Origin: Pseudomonadota bacterium
GTDB taxonomy: Bacteria > Pseudomonadota > Gammaproteobacteria > SZUA-229
Assembly (NCBI GenBank): GCA_015222965.1
Contig: JADFWF010000214.1
Coordinates: forward strand, 1-6,378
Reading direction: 5' to 3'
Length of the DNA: 6,378 nucleotides
The notes under the pieces were generated by a model, which did no database searches, was not told where the DNA came from, and worked only from the letters and a program-made list of their open reading frames with translations. The position numbers and the translations under genes are program-made. Below are positions 5,241-6,378 of the stretch, piece after piece. Each line of letters begins with the position of its first letter. Position 1 is the first letter of the stretch.

Positions 5241-6302
5241 TCAGACGTCCATCTCCAGTTCAGGTGAATCATTCAACGCAACGATCTGCGCAGAAACCTG
5301 TTGCCAGTGCTCATTCTGCTTTAGTTGCGACCAGCTAATGTCATGCTCACCATGCATTCTAACCAATCGCAGCTGTGATGTCGGGTTTGAATAACCCTTA
5401 ATATACTCGGCCGCTTCGATCGCACCGTCCAGGTGGTTACACACCAGCGCCATATCACAACCTGCTGTTAGAGCGGCATCAGCCCGTTCGCCAAAACCGC
5501 CGGCAATTCCGGCCGCTTCCATCGACAGGTCATCACTGAAGATAACACCCTGAAAACCGAATCGCTGGCGTAATATATTCTCAATCCAGAACGATGAATA
5601 ACCCGCCGGTTTTTCGTCGACCTTATCGTAGATGACGTGTGCCGGCATGATCGCTGCCAGCTTATTTTCTATCATATTTTCAAAGGGCATGATGTCACTG
5701 CGTAATAATTCTTCAAGCTCACGGTGATCGACCGGCATTGCGACATGTGAATCTTCTACCACACCGCCGTGCCCCGGGAAGTGCTTGCCAACCGCCTGCA
5801 TACCCGCTTTATTCATACCATGCATAAAGGCATATGCCAAAGTTGAGACAGTGGCCGGCTTGCTATCAAATGCGCGGTCGCCTATGACACCACTCAAGCC
5901 ATGCGCCAGATCAAGCACCGGTGCAAAACTAAAATCGATACCACAGGCACGTAATTCGACGGCCATTAACCAGCCTGCATTTTCAGCTATTTGCCGGCTT
6001 TGCTGTAACCCGTCTTGTGCATCTTTGGTTTTCGCTAGCTTTGCATAGGTTGCTGCGGCAGGGATACGGCTAAAACCTTCATGAAAACGTTGTACCCGTC
6101 CACCTTCATGGTCGACCGCAACGAGGATCCTGGGAGATTTTATGTTGTGTATTTCTTCAACCAGTTTTGTTATCTGTTCAACTGATTCAAAATTTCGAGT
6201 AAACAGGATAACGCCACCCACTTCTGGCAGCAGTAATAATTTTCTTTCTGTTTCGCTGATGGATGTTCCTTCGAGATCAACCATCAATGGGCCAAGTGTC
6301 AT
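5241..6302 (-). CDS. nagZ: Beta-N-acetylhexosaminidase NagZ (glycoside hydrolase family 3)
   Basis: NagZ removes N-acetylglucosamine from GlcNAc-1,6-anhydro-MurNAc peptides during cytoplasmic cell-wall recycling; the products influence AmpC beta-lactamase induction in species with AmpR. At 353 residues it matches the single-domain proteobacterial form (about 330-350), and there is no signal peptide. Family segments in order are GPLMVDLEGT (4-13), ILFTRNFES (32-40), VAVDHEGGRVQRF (61-73), DFSFAPVLDL (123-132), GDRAF (141-145), KHFPGHGG (173-180) and VIFSDDLSM (253-261). The nucleophile should be the first Asp of SDD, D257; D184 and H186 in EDSHVAMP form the expected Asp-His acid/base pair. The TIM barrel is therefore intact. 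The ATG at 6302 has AGG 8 nt upstream and leads directly into the conserved N-terminal block. Its downstream gap holds two repeat elements, so readthrough into the DsrE-family gene is uncertain. In Pseudomonas nagZ also neighbours the methylthioinosine phosphorylase gene. Confidence 0.97.
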   Translation of the reverse strand: MTLGPLMVDLEGTSISETERKLLLLPEVGGVILFTRNFESVEQITKLVEEIHNIKSPRILVAVDHEGGRVQRFHEGFSRIPAAATYAKLAKTKDAQDGLQQSRQIAENAGWLMAVELRACGIDFSFAPVLDLAHGLSGVIGDRAFDSKPATVSTLAYAFMHGMNKAGMQAVGKHFPGHGGVVEDSHVAMPVDHRELEELLRSDIMPFENMIENKLAAIMPAHVIYDKVDEKPAGYSSFWIENILRQRFGFQGVIFSDDLSMEAAGIAGGFGERADAALTAGCDMALVCNHLDGAIEAAEYIKGYSNPTSQLRLVRMHGEHDISWSQLKQNEHWQQVSAQIVALNDSPELEMDV

Positions 6303-6329
6303 AAGTCGTGCCTGATAAATAATCTACGT

Positions 6330-6335
6330 ATAATA
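6330..6335 (-). promoter_or_regulatory. Possible -10 element for nagZ
   Basis: On the minus strand TATTAT matches the sigma-70 -10 consensus in 5 of 6 positions and would give a leader of about 20 nt before the ATG. No matching -35 is seen at 16-18 bp, where the sequence runs into the CACAGAG-type repeat. Confidence 0.3.
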
Positions 6336-6353
6336 GAACAAAAATTGCCTCAC

Positions 6354-6378
6354 CACAGAGGCACAGAGATCACAGAGA
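6354..6378. repeat. CACAGAG tandem repeat, cut by the window edge
   Basis: The 7-mer CACAGAG starts at 6354, 6362 and 6371, giving units of 8 and 9 nt (CACAGAGG, CACAGAGAT, CACAGAGA). The window ends inside the array, so its full length is unknown. From memory, similar CACAGAGR arrays occur in intergenic DNA of various bacteria. Confidence 0.65.

Noticed and set aside
5785..6048. 87-codon plus-strand ORF opposite nagZ
   Set aside because: It is antisense to the conserved NagZ catalytic core and is explained as a shadow.

Overview
The window looks like chromosomal DNA of a gammaproteobacterium. This rests on the order and sequence of nagZ, hpt and a methylthioinosine-type phosphorylase, on an outer-membrane porin ending in Phe, and on a hybrid-kinase/LuxR-type regulator pair of the kind found in Pseudomonas and Vibrio relatives. 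Overall GC looks moderate (mid-40s % by eye). A DsrE-family gene hints at a sulfur-handling lineage, but that is only a hint. I did not find a wholly new system. The unusual material lies between the genes.

Positions 1-2821 form a sensory and outer-membrane block. At the left edge is the C-terminal part of a hybrid histidine kinase (ATPase domain plus receiver domain, plus strand). It converges on a NarL/LuxR-type response regulator (minus strand), which probably is its partner. The regulator is divergent from a DcaP-like outer-membrane porin (plus strand), with 265 bp between them. This layout suggests, without proving, that the two-component pair controls uptake of a small carbon compound through the porin.

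Positions 2822-3341 are 520 bp with no convincing gene. They hold a perfect AT-rich hairpin, a very strong intrinsic terminator, a GC-rich island with a 29-codon hydrophobic ORF, a 17-bp near-perfect direct repeat and several smaller hairpins.

Positions 3342-6302 are a minus-strand group read in the order nagZ, DsrE-family gene, hpt, mtnP-like. NagZ recycles cell-wall muropeptides. The mtnP-like enzyme should release hypoxanthine from methylthioinosine, and Hpt would convert hypoxanthine to IMP, so these two are metabolically coupled. The DsrE-like protein has a conserved cysteine and no clear link to either job. Between nagZ and the DsrE-family gene sit a long palindromic repeat of a mobile or dispersed type and a 7-nt tandem repeat. 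Upstream of nagZ the window ends inside a CACAGAG-type tandem repeat.
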